NCBI GenBank assembly: GCA_009377575.1
Contig: WHTU01000001.1
Span: 124,001-188,000 of the forward strand
Direction: 5' to 3'
DNA length: 64,000 nt
Source: Nitrososphaeraceae archaeon
Lineage (GTDB): Archaea; Thermoproteota; Nitrososphaeria; Nitrososphaerales; Nitrososphaeraceae
In this document: positions 44,492 to 53,959 of the stretch, one piece after another
Numbering within the stretch: the first letter of the stretch is position 1
How the letters are laid out: each line of letters starts with the position of its first letter
Translations under genes and position numbers: made by a program
The notes under the pieces: model-generated
Databases searched by the model: none
Seen by the model: the letters and a program-made list of their open reading frames with translations, nothing else
Told to the model about the DNA's origin: nothing

Positions 44492-45199
44492 ATGACCCTC
44501 TCCATTTACGACCTAACTGACGGAGATTTTCGCGCTCGACTAGAACAAACTCAATGCGCAGTAATACCTGTAGGCTCACTCGAACAACATGGACAACACC
44601 TGCCAGTTTCAACAGACTGTGTGATTGCTGAACATATCTCTAAAGAGGCAGCTCGGAGACTGGAGTATTTTGTGCTCCCTGTTGTTCCTTATGGGGTATC
44701 ATTCGAACACGCCCCCATGTTTAATGTCTCAGTCCGAGATTCTACACTTTCCAATGTCTTGTGCGATATGTGCGTATCTATAGCCCATCTTGGTATCAAA
44801 AAGATAGTCATAATTAATGGTCATCATGGGAACATGGGAGTGTTACAATATGTCGCACAGAACACTTTTGAGAAAATACCACCTGATTCAGCAATACACG
44901 TAATCAATTACTGGTGTTTGATGAATGAAAAGTTCGACCATGCGGGGGAGGCGGAGACTTCAATATTGTTGGCCGTAAAACCAACATTGGTAAAGATGGA
45001 CAGGGCAGAGGCAACTGGCAAAACTCTCATGAAGTCGAGAGAGGTTTACAGAAGCATGACTTGTCGCCCGGGTTCTTTCCCCGAGTTAACAGGCAATGGT
45101 GTGTGGGGAGATCCAATGCTTGCTTCGGCCGATAAAGGAAAAGAATTGATGAGGGAAATAAATGATAATGTTAGCAAGACAATACTCGAGTTTGACTAG
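44492..45199 (+). CDS. arfB: Creatininase-family amidohydrolase (ArfB-like)
   Basis: 235 aa. Metal ligands appear in VGSLEQHGQHLPVSTD, NGHHGNMGVLQY and DHAGEAETSI. In archaea this family includes ArfB, the formamide hydrolase in riboflavin and F420 synthesis; that role fits an F420-using organism, and an F420/NADP reductase-like gene is in this window. Creatininase and other amidases are alternatives. It lies 82 nt after purU on the same strand. Confidence 0.8.
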   Translation: MTLSIYDLTDGDFRARLEQTQCAVIPVGSLEQHGQHLPVSTDCVIAEHISKEAARRLEYFVLPVVPYGVSFEHAPMFNVSVRDSTLSNVLCDMCVSIAHLGIKKIVIINGHHGNMGVLQYVAQNTFEKIPPDSAIHVINYWCLMNEKFDHAGEAETSILLAVKPTLVKMDRAEATGKTLMKSREVYRSMTCRPGSFPELTGNGVWGDPMLASADKGKELMREINDNVSKTILEFD

Positions 45200-45317
45200 T
45201 ACTTCACATAGATAATTGCTGTGCTCTGATTTCTTGGAATGATGTTAGGTGATCATATTACAAGCGATTAGATTTAAGTTCTAGAGCCTGATTAAGCTAA
45301 TCACTTCACAATCAGAA

Positions 45318-45329
45318 TTTTAATATATA
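45318..45329 (+). promoter_or_regulatory. TATA-like box for lsm-rpl37e
   Basis: TTTAATATATAC lies 31-42 nt upstream of ATG 45360, leaving a short leader with GAGG. Confidence 0.5.
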
Positions 45330-45359
45330 CGTAAGTATTGCTTAATAGAGGAATCAAGA

Positions 45360-45590
45360 ATGTCGGTAGACATGGCGGTAAAGGTTCTAGACGAGAGCCT
45401 AGGAAAAGTTGTTCTTATTAAGCTAAAGGGAGGTAAAGTAATCAGAGGGAGTCTTCACGGATTCGATCAACATATGAATCTGTTGCTTGAAGACTCTGTT
45501 GAAATACTAGACGAGAGTAAGTCGAACGATTTAGGAACCATCGTCGTACGAGGAGACAACGTTGTCATAATATCTCCGCCTCCTCAATAG
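45360..45590 (+). CDS. Sm-like archaeal protein (LSm)
   Basis: 76 aa. The Sm1 motif is [28 protein letters not shown]-like (with GFDxHMNLLL) and Sm2 [12 protein letters not shown], both complete. Heptameric ring that binds U-rich RNA. The start follows a GAGG-type site. Co-transcribed with L37e (13-nt gap), a common archaeal pair. Confidence 0.95.
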   Translation: MSVDMAVKVLDESLGKVVLIKLKGGKVIRGSLHGFDQHMNLLLEDSVEILDESKSNDLGTIVVRGDNVVIISPPPQ

Positions 45591-45603
45591 GGAAGAATGT
45601 AAG

Positions 45604-45774
45604 ATGACCAAAGGCACCACTTCAATGGGTAATTTCACTCGAAAGAAAACCCACATACGTTGTAGAAGATGCGGTCACAACTCCTTTCACAAGAGAGGAA
45701 AACAATGTGCGAAATGCGGATTCCCAGATCCTCATATGAGAAAATATAGCTGGATCAAACGTAGGGTCCTCTAA
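45604..45774 (+). CDS. rpl37e: 50S ribosomal protein L37e
   Basis: 56 aa. It begins [20 protein letters not shown] and has a zinc ribbon C-x2-C...C-x2-C ([14 protein letters not shown]), followed by the typical KYSWIKRR. Identity is clear. It directly follows the LSm gene. Confidence 0.95.
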   Translation: MTKGTTSMGNFTRKKTHIRCRRCGHNSFHKRGKQCAKCGFPDPHMRKYSWIKRRVL

Positions 45775-45863
45775 ACAGCGGCCTCAATTTACTCGTAGAT
45801 TTGCGATACACTTTATGATTTACAATAGTCTATATGGTAGTTACATGCATAGACTGATATCGA

Positions 45864-46643
45864 TTGAATGAAGAGATCATATTTGTTGGCAGCGCCATCG
45901 CTGGTTCCTTCTTAACTATTGCGATCGACAGGTTAGTAAAGCCTGCCTTTTCGAAGGCGAACAAGAACACCCAAGCCTCATATGAATCTGTCAAAACAGA
46001 GTTGAATTCGCTTGAATTTGAAAGGGATTTGGTCGCTGAATCGGCGCTTAAAGTGGATGAAGCATTCACTGAAAAGAGAATCGACTCTTTTGAGCGAGAT
46101 AAGTTGCTCCGACGATATACTACCCAGATAGAGCAATACGACGAAAAGATAGAAAAATATCAAAACATGTTAGATTTTGCTGATCTCCGAAACCAACGGG
46201 ATAATATTACGGATATGATGAACAGGAGAATGTCCTCGATTGACCAAAAATTAAAAGAAATTAACAACAGGTTCGCTATCACATATGAAGATAGAGTGAG
46301 TGACCGAATAGAAAAGGTAGTAGAGAAGGCGGTCCAGGATAATCTTCATGATTCCAAACATAATGCTGATGAATTAACACAATTCCAATCTTCTACCTCA
46401 TCGACACAGATTCTGTCTCAGCCATTAGTCGACGACCGGTCTGAAGTTAGGCAGCTCGAAGATCTACACCACCAAATAATGTTAGAACTTGACAGATTTG
46501 AGCAGGATGAAAAAAAGAATGATGAGAGCAATGTTTCAGATAGTGTGGATGATCTCAAAAGTTCAGCTACTTTGGTTCAAATTGAAGAAGAATCTGAACC
46601 GGTACCCCTGAAGGATGAAGAAACGGTGAAGGAACAAAAATGA
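45864..46643 (+). CDS. Membrane-anchored coiled-coil protein
   Basis: 259 aa. One hydrophobic segment at residues 6-23 (IFVGSAIAGSFLTIAIDRL) anchors a long, highly charged coiled coil (about 35-170). The acidic C-terminus (residues 190-259) is disordered in character. The TTG start at 45864 is chosen since ATG 45868 is out of frame. No family recognised; an envelope or cytoskeletal-type role is possible. Confidence 0.65.
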   Translation: MNEEIIFVGSAIAGSFLTIAIDRLVKPAFSKANKNTQASYESVKTELNSLEFERDLVAESALKVDEAFTEKRIDSFERDKLLRRYTTQIEQYDEKIEKYQNMLDFADLRNQRDNITDMMNRRMSSIDQKLKEINNRFAITYEDRVSDRIEKVVEKAVQDNLHDSKHNADELTQFQSSTSSTQILSQPLVDDRSEVRQLEDLHHQIMLELDRFEQDEKKNDESNVSDSVDDLKSSATLVQIEEESEPVPLKDEETVKEQK

Positions 46644-46721
46644 ACAACAGCCTCCGTATAGGGAGCCCAAACCGACGAAAGTTGATCTCGATTTTCGGCC
46701 CTATTGAATTTTTGAATCATA

Positions 46722-47444
46722 TTGCCAGCTTCGCAAGTCAATAGAAAACCAGATTTCACTTCGGTAATAAAGCATGCAATAACACAGCATGTGAAGGATA
46801 ATCAGTTCATAGGATTGGGAAGTGGAAGAGCCATGACCTGTCTTGTAAGAGAATTAGGTAAAAAAACCTTTAAAAAAAATCTAAAATTTGTAGTTACCTC
46901 TTTGCAAATTGGGATTGAGGCGGAAAAAGCTGGATTGTTTGTTTTGGATGCACCGCAAACGGAACAGATTGATATCGTATTTGATGGTGCTGATCAAATC
47001 GATGCAAATCTATTTATGATTAAAGGGGGAGGTGGTGCTTTACTACGCGAAAAAATACTTATGTATTCGGCAAGAAAAGTCATAATATTAGCTGATTCAT
47101 CGAAATTTGTCGACCAATTCACTCGAAGCGTACCAATCGAGGTTAGTCCCTTTGCAAGGACAACGGTTTATCGAAACCTGATCGGGATCGGCGCCCAAAT
47201 TGAGCTGCGACAATCAGCAACAGGTTATCCCTACTTTACCGACAATGGAAACATCATCTTTGATGCATCGTTTACTTTCATCCTTAATCCTGAAGCATTG
47301 GAAAAGGAATTGACATGTATACCAGGTATTGTTGAAGTTGGAATCTTTACTAGACGGGCCGATAGATATTACAAGGCCTCCTCTGAAGGCCTTTTTAGTA
47401 TTATTGCGTTCCGTAAAGATGGGCCATATGTGATATCCCCATAA
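46722..47444 (+). CDS. rpiA: Ribose-5-phosphate isomerase A
   Basis: 240 aa. Motifs: IGLGSGRAMTCLV, VFDGADQIDANLFMIKGGGG (catalytic Asp), LREKILMYSARKVIILAD and VPIEVSPFA. It interconverts ribose-5-P and ribulose-5-P for nucleotide synthesis. TTG 46722 is used. The gap to the previous gene is 78 nt. Confidence 0.93.
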   Translation: MPASQVNRKPDFTSVIKHAITQHVKDNQFIGLGSGRAMTCLVRELGKKTFKKNLKFVVTSLQIGIEAEKAGLFVLDAPQTEQIDIVFDGADQIDANLFMIKGGGGALLREKILMYSARKVIILADSSKFVDQFTRSVPIEVSPFARTTVYRNLIGIGAQIELRQSATGYPYFTDNGNIIFDASFTFILNPEALEKELTCIPGIVEVGIFTRRADRYYKASSEGLFSIIAFRKDGPYVISP

Positions 47445-47842
47445 TCGATTTGAAACTTTAATGTGTGGTTTACTCACTACCAGTATCAGGTTGATTCAAT
47501 AGATCCATTTCCCTCTATCTGATTTTCGTACCTAGATACCTAGTCCACTCTAAAATTTATCGGTTGTTGCGGTGGTAACGTTTACACCTGATCCTATTTG
47601 TACTAAAAAAAAGACTTCTTTTAATACAAATGGTATTTGGGAAACATACTAAGAATAAGATTAAATCATGACTTGGATTAGTAGAGTGCGTTATCGCTCT
47701 AACCTTCGCAAAATTTAACGTGATGAATTGCTGCGCTACAAATATCGAGCTTAACTTGCAGAAAAAGCCGAATATTAGAGACGTGCTACGCGCCATAACC
47801 CGCATACCGTTTTTGAGTTCATTCTTGCAAATATCAGGGTGT
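47445..47842. other. 398-nt stretch between convergent rpiA and amidohydrolase genes
   Basis: No supported gene. The 82-codon minus-strand frame at 47557-47805 is basic and Ile/Phe-rich with no family match; I take it as chance. Confidence 0.5.
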
Positions 47843-49291
47843 CTATTTCTCGCTTTTGATCCTACCAGAATAGGTTCTAGGGATTAATTTACCATGGCCT
47901 AAAGTTTTTTCATCTACAAGGCCGTCATTCACAACAATCGTGCCTCTTACAATTGTCGTAACTGGCCAACCAGTTAGTTTCCATCCATCATATATAGTGT
48001 AGTCTGAACTTGACAATAATAAATCTGGGGTTACGGTTTTTTGCATTTCAAGATCGATAACTGTAAGATCAGCGTCAGAACCATTCATAATGGTTCCTTT
48101 CGATGGATACATATCAAATGCTCTGGCAGTATTATAGGAAGTGATCTCTACCAGCCTTTCAAGAGTTATTCTATCTTTGTTAACACCCTCGCTTAATAGA
48201 ACTGGAAGCATAGTTCCCATACCCGGAAATCCCGAGAGCGCAGTCCACAAGTCTCTCTCGCCTAGCTTCAATGAAAGAGTGTTTGCAACGTGATCGGTTC
48301 CCACAGTATCAATTATTCCGTTTCTCAATCCGTACCACATGCTTTGCAGGTCTAATTTTGAGCGAAGTGGAGGCACAACTTTCCCTTTTACGCTACTAAA
48401 TTCAGTAGTATGTGTTAGATAATGTGGGCATGTTTCCACATAGGTGACTAAATTACCTCTCTCTTTCTCTCTGATAATTGCATCAAGTGCAATTGTAGAA
48501 CCTATATGTGCGAAATATAACCTAGAATTATATTTTCTTCCAAGGTTTGCAATTTTAGAAATACTTGCGGATTCTGATATGGGTGGTCTGCTGTCCGACC
48601 ATTTCTGGAGGTTTGATTCTTTAGGATTTGACAGATCGCATTGCTTTTGCTTTGACGTATTATCTGCGCAGATAGTTGGGTCTTCAGCGTGTACAACTAC
48701 TGTAGAGTTTCCCACCGAACAACTCCTCAAAATATTTTCAATTAAATTGTCATTCATGTTTACCTCACACTCATTCAATTCTAAATTTCCCGGGTCTAGA
48801 TCCATAAGAATGCGATTGTATCCATTTCCTAGATTCATGTATACTTTAAACGAGCGTATGTTCATATTGTTGATTAAAAATGGAATATCTTTTACCTGTT
48901 CATCGGTAAGGATTGAAGCATGAATCGAATAGTCGATATAATGATTTCCAGCACTCATCTGAAATTGGTCAGTCAATTTCCGGTAGCTACCATCCAGTCT
49001 GAGCATTCGAATAACAGAAGTAATACCACCAATTGCTGCTGACTTTGATTCAGTTCTTGCTGCTTGTTCGATAGGGGTAAATACGCCATAATGGGAATGT
49101 GGATCAATTACCCCCGGTATTACATATCTTCCAGAAGCATCAATCCTATTAGAGGCGATTACATTAGTAGAATCCTTTCTTAAATCTTTAATCTTCCCAT
49201 CTTCGACAAGGATATCCAATTGGAGTACCCCTACCTTTGGTATTACGACTCCTAAAGCACCAGAAATTAAGAGATCACAGTCGTTCTCCAA
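47843..49291 (-). CDS. Cyclic amidohydrolase (dihydropyrimidinase/dihydroorotase family)
   Basis: 482 aa. Metal ligands: HSHYG (DPHSHYG), the carboxylated lysine in RSFKVYMNLG, HAEDP, YFAHIGSTIAL and GTDHVAN. The length and the late EITSYNTARAFDMYPSKGTI segment are dihydropyrimidinase-like; dihydroorotase or allantoinase remain possible. No pyrimidine genes adjoin it. Upstream (49292-49421) there is no gene. Confidence 0.88.
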   Translation of the reverse strand: MENDCDLLISGALGVVIPKVGVLQLDILVEDGKIKDLRKDSTNVIASNRIDASGRYVIPGVIDPHSHYGVFTPIEQAARTESKSAAIGGITSVIRMLRLDGSYRKLTDQFQMSAGNHYIDYSIHASILTDEQVKDIPFLINNMNIRSFKVYMNLGNGYNRILMDLDPGNLELNECEVNMNDNLIENILRSCSVGNSTVVVHAEDPTICADNTSKQKQCDLSNPKESNLQKWSDSRPPISESASISKIANLGRKYNSRLYFAHIGSTIALDAIIREKERGNLVTYVETCPHYLTHTTEFSSVKGKVVPPLRSKLDLQSMWYGLRNGIIDTVGTDHVANTLSLKLGERDLWTALSGFPGMGTMLPVLLSEGVNKDRITLERLVEITSYNTARAFDMYPSKGTIMNGSDADLTVIDLEMQKTVTPDLLLSSSDYTIYDGWKLTGWPVTTIVRGTIVVNDGLVDEKTLGHGKLIPRTYSGRIKSEK

Positions 49292-49421
49292 ATATCCTGA
49301 TTGATAAAAAATCTCCTAAAAAACGTTCCCATTGTAGGCGGGAGCTAACGAGTTTAACTGGACTTGATAAAAGCGTTTCTATAGCATAAAGTTCCTCATC
49401 TTAGAAGACAATCACAGATCT

Positions 49422-49661
49422 GTGGATGGTTATCATAATTACGCTATTTTAGGACATACATCCAATGTTGAAAGAACATTACAAATTAATTTCCAGCTTT
49501 TGCCGCCAGAGGCATGTATCTGGGTAATGCCATTTGAAATAACAGCACAGGGTCAACGGATAGATAGAGTGATTCTCTATACCCACACTAGTCATAATGG
49601 CTTTCTGAGTGTTGCTTCCAATAGGTTCATGCTTCCATTTGTAATTGGGGAAGGATGCTAA
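49422..49661 (+). CDS. Possible 79-aa hypothetical protein
   Basis: GTG 49422 opens a frame with strands (NYAILGHTSNVERTLQINFQ; IDRVILYTHTSHNGF). No recognised family and no good start signal. Its neighbourhood between two better-supported genes leaves room for it, but chance is possible. Confidence 0.35.
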   Translation: MDGYHNYAILGHTSNVERTLQINFQLLPPEACIWVMPFEITAQGQRIDRVILYTHTSHNGFLSVASNRFMLPFVIGEGC

Positions 49662-49696
49662 TGTTTATGAGCTTGTTTATATGATACAGGTGATGT

Positions 49697-49945
49697 TTGG
49701 ATTCGACTCGTCACAAGCAGACCAAAAAGAAGGAAAGCGAAGGGCTCGATTATGACATGTGTGTTTGCGGTCATGTGCGATTCTGGCATTATGGCAAATG
49801 TCTAATGGTGACACTGGATTACGAAGATCACATTTCTACTGAGTATGGGTTCTGTGGATGTCCTGAATTTAGGCAGGTCAAGAAGGACATTAATGCAGCC
49901 AAGAAAAAGAAATCAAAAAAAGTTCCCATTGGTGAAATTACTTAG
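49697..49945 (+). CDS. Small Cys/His-rich hypothetical protein
   Basis: 82 aa. The centre has MCVCGHVRFWHYGKCLMV and later FCGCPEF: CxC-GH...H...C...CxC, suggesting a zinc site. N- and C-termini are Lys-rich (KQTKKKES; AAKKKKSKKVP), as in nucleic-acid binding proteins. TTG 49697 is the start. No named family recognised. Confidence 0.6.
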   Translation: MDSTRHKQTKKKESEGLDYDMCVCGHVRFWHYGKCLMVTLDYEDHISTEYGFCGCPEFRQVKKDINAAKKKKSKKVPIGEIT

Positions 49946-50382
49946 GCTTGTTGAGCAATTCACATCAGTGGACCTCTAGGATTCAATACTCTCCAAGTTA
50001 ATAGGCAAGTCGTTAGAGTCTTTCCAAGAGTCTTATCTTTAGCTCTAAGGTAGCCGAAGTGCCATGAATAGTTGTGCATTGTGACTCGAAAGTGCACTAA
50101 ATAACGGATCTATTTTTGCTATTGGAAGTTGTTTCTGACTACGTTTTCGATTTTGGAAATTACTCGGAATCCCATCTTGAATTCTCAGGCAGTTGCATAC
50201 TTCCGAATTACGCTATTTGCCTTAATCTAGCTAGGTTTTGCCAGTTGAATCCTTCAGTTGGGCTATCAGCCCCCCCCGATTTTAAGTCAGGTTCATCGTG
50301 AGAATCAATGATATCTACAATGCGATGATTAGTTCGGTTGCTCTCTGTTTATATATTGACATGATTTATTGGACAAGTTGTA
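49946..50382. other. 437-nt stretch before the agmatinase gene
   Basis: No supported ORF (a 61-codon frame at 50116 has no family support). It holds an 8-C run at 50271-50278 and, near 50350, TTATATATTG, which lies about 25-34 nt upstream of the agmatinase TTG and is a plausible TATA box. Confidence 0.5.
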
Positions 50383-51252
50383 TTGAATGTTGATAGATTT
50401 CCGCTAGCAAATGTTAACTCTATTAGTGAAGCAGAGATCGCACTGGTACTAGTTGCTGATGAGAGTAAATCATTGGCCACTAGAAAAGGGACCGATCAAG
50501 GTCCTAAAGCAATGAGATATGCATTCGAAAACTCTGAAGTATTCAAAAGGGAAGGTAAAACTATCTTAATATGCCCAATGCGAAACAACTACCTTAATAA
50601 GAAAATTTTAGATTTAGGATTCACTAGTAGAAATGATTTATACTCATTAATCTGCGAACTTGTAACGAACAAAATCATTCCGGTAGTTATTGGAGGAGAT
50701 CATTCCGTTACTTCAATAGCTATAGATGCGATTTCTACAACATTGGGTAAGATAGGTTTGGTATATTTTGATGCTCATCCTGATTTTGTATCCTCTAAGA
50801 CAGACTATTATGGATCGGTGATAACTGACTCACTTGACAGACTTGAGGAGGATAATGTTACTTTTGTAGGTACTAGAGCTGCCGAATTAGAAGAGGTCGA
50901 GAATATTAACCGAAGTGGGTTTCAAGTTGTTACTCCTCTGGATATATTAGAGGAAGGTATTAACAAAATAATTGACAAAATTTGTAAAAGAAATACAACC
51001 AGAAAATATGTGTCGATTGACCTCGACTGTCTTGATCCTGCATATGCTCCTGGGGTATCGGTCCCTACACCATGCGGACTTACAAGTGTAGAGCTAACCT
51101 GTCTAGTCAAGCATGCTGTGAGTACAGGGATAGTAGGTATGGATATAGTCGAACTTTGCCCCAAGTATGATGTGAACGATATTACAGCCTCCCTAGCAGC
51201 AAGATTGCTTTCAGAATCTGTGGCCTCCATCAGATCAGGTTATTTGAGCTGA
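50383..51252 (+). CDS. speB: Ureohydrolase (agmatinase/arginase family)
   Basis: 289 aa. Manganese-binding motifs are VIGGDHSVTSIA, VYFDAHPDFV and SIDLDCLDPAYAPGVS. Archaeal members are usually agmatinases making putrescine and urea; urea could be used by nitrifiers. Arginase or guanidine hydrolase activity cannot be excluded. TTG 50383 is the start. The metalloprotease follows 32 nt on. Confidence 0.88.
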   Translation: MNVDRFPLANVNSISEAEIALVLVADESKSLATRKGTDQGPKAMRYAFENSEVFKREGKTILICPMRNNYLNKKILDLGFTSRNDLYSLICELVTNKIIPVVIGGDHSVTSIAIDAISTTLGKIGLVYFDAHPDFVSSKTDYYGSVITDSLDRLEEDNVTFVGTRAAELEEVENINRSGFQVVTPLDILEEGINKIIDKICKRNTTRKYVSIDLDCLDPAYAPGVSVPTPCGLTSVELTCLVKHAVSTGIVGMDIVELCPKYDVNDITASLAARLLSESVASIRSGYLS

Positions 51253-51284
51253 ATTTGGTGCATATTTCTTTGTAGAAATTAAAA

Positions 51285-52007
51285 ATGAACATAAATCAAT
51301 TTGCTTCAGTGGCACTTACAAATGGAATTAATGCTAATATCGAGATAATCAGAAGTGAGAGGGCAAAACGCATCTCGCTTAGGGCAAATCGACATGGGAT
51401 TTATGCTATTGTTCCAACTTTAACGGCTCACACTGAAATTCTAACGTTTATTGAATCAAGAAAGGGATGGATTTCTAAATCGGTTACTTATTTTGAGAAG
51501 ATTACAAAGGGGTTAGATCCAAGTCTAATTCAACAAGATAAGGTCCTTTTTATGGGAACTTCATATGAACTTCAAACAGTAAAAGACAGGCTCGCTTACG
51601 TGATCGTATCTGAAAGCCTGGGACGAATTACAGTGCATAGCCCAAATGAGAAGCATAGAAGAAAGGCAATCCTTGACTTCTATCGTCAACACACGTCTCG
51701 AATTCTTGATGACCGTATAGGAGTCCTTAGCTCAAAACTAAACTTAGAAAACTTCAATCGCATATCAATAAAGTATCAGAGATCCAGATGGGGAAGTTGT
51801 TCCTTAAAAAAGAATTTAAATTTTAACGTGATGCTGTCCGCATTACCTAATGGTGTTATTGACTATGTGATTATCCACGAATTACTGCATCTGTGTGAGC
51901 TCAACCATTCCGAGAGATTTTGGGAATTGGTCAGCTTACACTGCCCCACATATTTGGAGGATCGAAAATGGTTACGGATGTATGGCCCATTTATTAATCT
52001 ACCCTAA
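51285..52007 (+). CDS. YgjP-type (DUF45) zinc metalloprotease-like protein
   Basis: 240 aa. The gluzincin motif HELLHLCELNHSERFW (HExxH plus downstream His) and the preceding RWGSCSLKKNLNFNVML are the YgjP/DUF45 hallmarks. N-terminal part is beta-rich (EIIRSERAKRISLRANRHGI). Proteolysis is inferred from the motif; substrates unknown. Confidence 0.88.
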   Translation: MNINQFASVALTNGINANIEIIRSERAKRISLRANRHGIYAIVPTLTAHTEILTFIESRKGWISKSVTYFEKITKGLDPSLIQQDKVLFMGTSYELQTVKDRLAYVIVSESLGRITVHSPNEKHRRKAILDFYRQHTSRILDDRIGVLSSKLNLENFNRISIKYQRSRWGSCSLKKNLNFNVMLSALPNGVIDYVIIHELLHLCELNHSERFWELVSLHCPTYLEDRKWLRMYGPFINLP

Positions 52008-52122
52008 ATGTTAGAAAAAAATACTCTCGAGTTGGTTGAAAATTACTGCGCCCTATTACGATAACTTAATTTGACACAAATAACTATAATAATCAACCAA
52101 AAAAGATACTTCTTGTGTTTAT

Positions 52123-52389
52123 TTGTATAGGATAATTCAGCACATGATAAAGGTCTACGAGATTCATCGATATCTAAACGATCAATTCCAATATGTTGTG
52201 GCTCAGACCCACAAATATACCGAGGAGAAAGTGCACCGGGACGTCAAGAGGATGAATGAAATGTTGAGTGCGGATCTAAGGGAAAGTGGAGTTAGGTACG
52301 TTTTCGCAATCGAAGACATGGCAACATCAAACAAGAAAACCCCTACCAAGTATTTACACCAACAAAATAAGAATCCCTGGGCTAGGTAA
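52123..52389 (+). CDS. Hypothetical protein
   Basis: 88 aa (ATG at 52144 gives 81). Largely helical, His/Lys-rich (VVAQTHKYTEEKVHRDVKRM). No family or motif recognised; no cysteines. Confidence 0.45.
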   Translation: MYRIIQHMIKVYEIHRYLNDQFQYVVAQTHKYTEEKVHRDVKRMNEMLSADLRESGVRYVFAIEDMATSNKKTPTKYLHQQNKNPWAR

Positions 52390-52464
52390 CATATTTTTCT
52401 GTAGTTCAATTCAGCTACGACAAACCGTAGGCATAAGTAAGGCGATGCATAATGACGACCAGTA

Positions 52465-53286
52465 ATGAATTTGATGCTTTCTGCTAAAGAGTTAGATTCA
52501 ATGGTGCATGATTCAGAACTCTCGAGAGAAACTATCATAGTTGATACGAGACCCATAGGCGAGTATCTTGATGGGCACATTCCTGGTGCTATTAACTTAG
52601 ATTTAATGCAATTTCATTGGATCGATACATCTAGGACCGGAATAAGGCATTTCAAAAGACAGATGAATATTTTGTTTTCAAACCTTGGCCTGGCGGACAA
52701 AAAATTTGCAATATTCTATGACAATATTTCAGGCCCTTCTGCATCTAGAGGAGTTTGGCTCTCCTATTACCTATCGCAGTTAAATGCTTCCATACTAGAC
52801 GGGGGATTTGGGACGTGGAAAGCGGAAAGTCTTGAAATTGAGAAAGAAACTAATGCCTTTCCCCATTCAAAGCTAGCAACAACAACAACTGCAAATTCAG
52901 AGGTGATAGCAGATTTGAAAATGGTAAAGTCTTTGATAACCGAAAAGCCAGGCAAGAAATATGTCTTATTAGATTGCAGATCGGAGGAAGAATTTGATGG
53001 AAGGGTGGCACGTGCTCTAAAAAGAGGTCACATACCTCGCGCCATTAATATCGACTGGTCACTTAATATCGACAGAAAGAGTGATGGCAGATTCAAGCCC
53101 ATGTCCATTTTGGCCGAAATATACTCTTTGATATCAAAAACTGATGAAATAATCACTTACTGTCAGGGCGGTTACAGGGCCGCCAACACATTCATTGTGC
53201 TGAAGATGTTGGGATACGAAAAAGTGAGAATGTATCTAGGATCGTGGGGAGAGTGGGGTAACAGGCCTGATCTCACCGTAGAATAA
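52465..53286 (+). CDS. Sulfurtransferase with two rhodanese domains
   Basis: 273 aa of thiosulfate/3-mercaptopyruvate sulfurtransferase type. The first domain (IIVDTRPIGEYLDGHIPGAI) lacks the active cysteine, as is usual; the second has YCQGGYRAANTFIVLKMLG with the catalytic Cys. It may supply sulfur or detoxify cyanide. Confidence 0.92.
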   Translation: MNLMLSAKELDSMVHDSELSRETIIVDTRPIGEYLDGHIPGAINLDLMQFHWIDTSRTGIRHFKRQMNILFSNLGLADKKFAIFYDNISGPSASRGVWLSYYLSQLNASILDGGFGTWKAESLEIEKETNAFPHSKLATTTTANSEVIADLKMVKSLITEKPGKKYVLLDCRSEEEFDGRVARALKRGHIPRAINIDWSLNIDRKSDGRFKPMSILAEIYSLISKTDEIITYCQGGYRAANTFIVLKMLGYEKVRMYLGSWGEWGNRPDLTVE

Positions 53287-53332
53287 GGCAATTTGGAAAA
53301 TCTGTTTTGTTTTAAATTATTTAGCAATGTTG

Positions 53333-53470
53333 TCAGGACTGGTGAGGCGAAATTTCAGAAGAAGTATTGCCATGGAGATCGGCTATTAGTAGCAGCGTAC
53401 CCTGGTCGAATATTGGCCAGAGTATGCCGGCTAAAGTCAAAAGTATAAAAATGATAGCCAGCATTCTCAT
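53333..53470 (-). CDS. Possible 45-aa single-span membrane peptide
   Basis: ATG 53470 to TGA 53333 reads MRMLAIIFILLTLAGILWPI, then FDQGTLLLIADLHGN: a convincing membrane helix with a short polar tail. It overlaps, in antisense, the TATA box of the gene at 53477, so it may be chance. No promoter of its own is clear. Confidence 0.35.
   Translation of the reverse strand: MRMLAIIFILLTLAGILWPIFDQGTLLLIADLHGNTSSEISPHQS
53444..53451 (+). promoter_or_regulatory. TATA box for the gene at 53477
   Basis: TATAAAAA, 26-33 nt upstream of ATG 53477, standard leaderless spacing. Confidence 0.65.
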
Positions 53471-53476
53471 AAATCG

Positions 53477-53893
53477 ATGATGGATAATAAATTGTTTAAG
53501 CACTTCTGTGATAAAGTAGTAACCCTTGACAAATCAATTAGATTTATCGGAATTGCTGATGGTCATGGGAGACTGCTAGCAACTGCTGAAAAGAAAGGTC
53601 TCATTCCCTTATTGAACATGCAAGAGACCGAACAATATGCTATAACCGCCGCGACAAGACAATATACTCGGGTTAGATGGCAAGAACTTTTAGGTAAAAT
53701 ATTCTATACCTGTTCGCACTACGACAAATTGCTTAGAGTCACCATCCCTATCACAGATGAGCATAATCATCTTCGATATGTGATCATCTTCACCTTTGAT
53801 GTCGATACAGAAAACTTCCACGAGATAACAATGAAAAAGATCATACCTCTAATTCGTAGAAATCGAAAGAAACTCCTCGAGAGTCCAAACTAG
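53477..53893 (+). CDS. Thaumarchaeal conserved protein (DUF6659-like)
   Basis: 138 aa, alpha/beta fold: helix (KLFKHFCDKVVTLDKSIRF), strand IGIADGHGRLLATAEKKGL, then strands and helices (RVTIPITDEHNHLRYVIIFT). This resembles the Thaumarchaeota-wide DUF6659 family, roadblock-like in shape; I base this on recollection of the pattern. Role unknown. Promoter is clear. Confidence 0.65.
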   Translation: MMDNKLFKHFCDKVVTLDKSIRFIGIADGHGRLLATAEKKGLIPLLNMQETEQYAITAATRQYTRVRWQELLGKIFYTCSHYDKLLRVTIPITDEHNHLRYVIIFTFDVDTENFHEITMKKIIPLIRRNRKKLLESPN

Positions 53894-53959
53894 TTCTACC
53901 CAAACCCAGATGCTTCGGCAATAGAGTTGACATAGCGCGGCTGCTCTTGAGATATCTTG

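Noticed and set aside
47557-47805. 82-codon minus-strand frame.
   Set aside because: Basic, no motif, no start signal; looks like chance in an AT-rich gap.
50030-50070. CTAAGGTAGC, resembling a conserved 23S rRNA stretch.
   Set aside because: Only a short core matches; flanks do not follow 23S rRNA and there are no C/D boxes for a guide RNA on either strand.
50116-50301. 61-codon plus-strand frame before the agmatinase gene.
   Set aside because: No motif, ends in a C-run region, no promoter.
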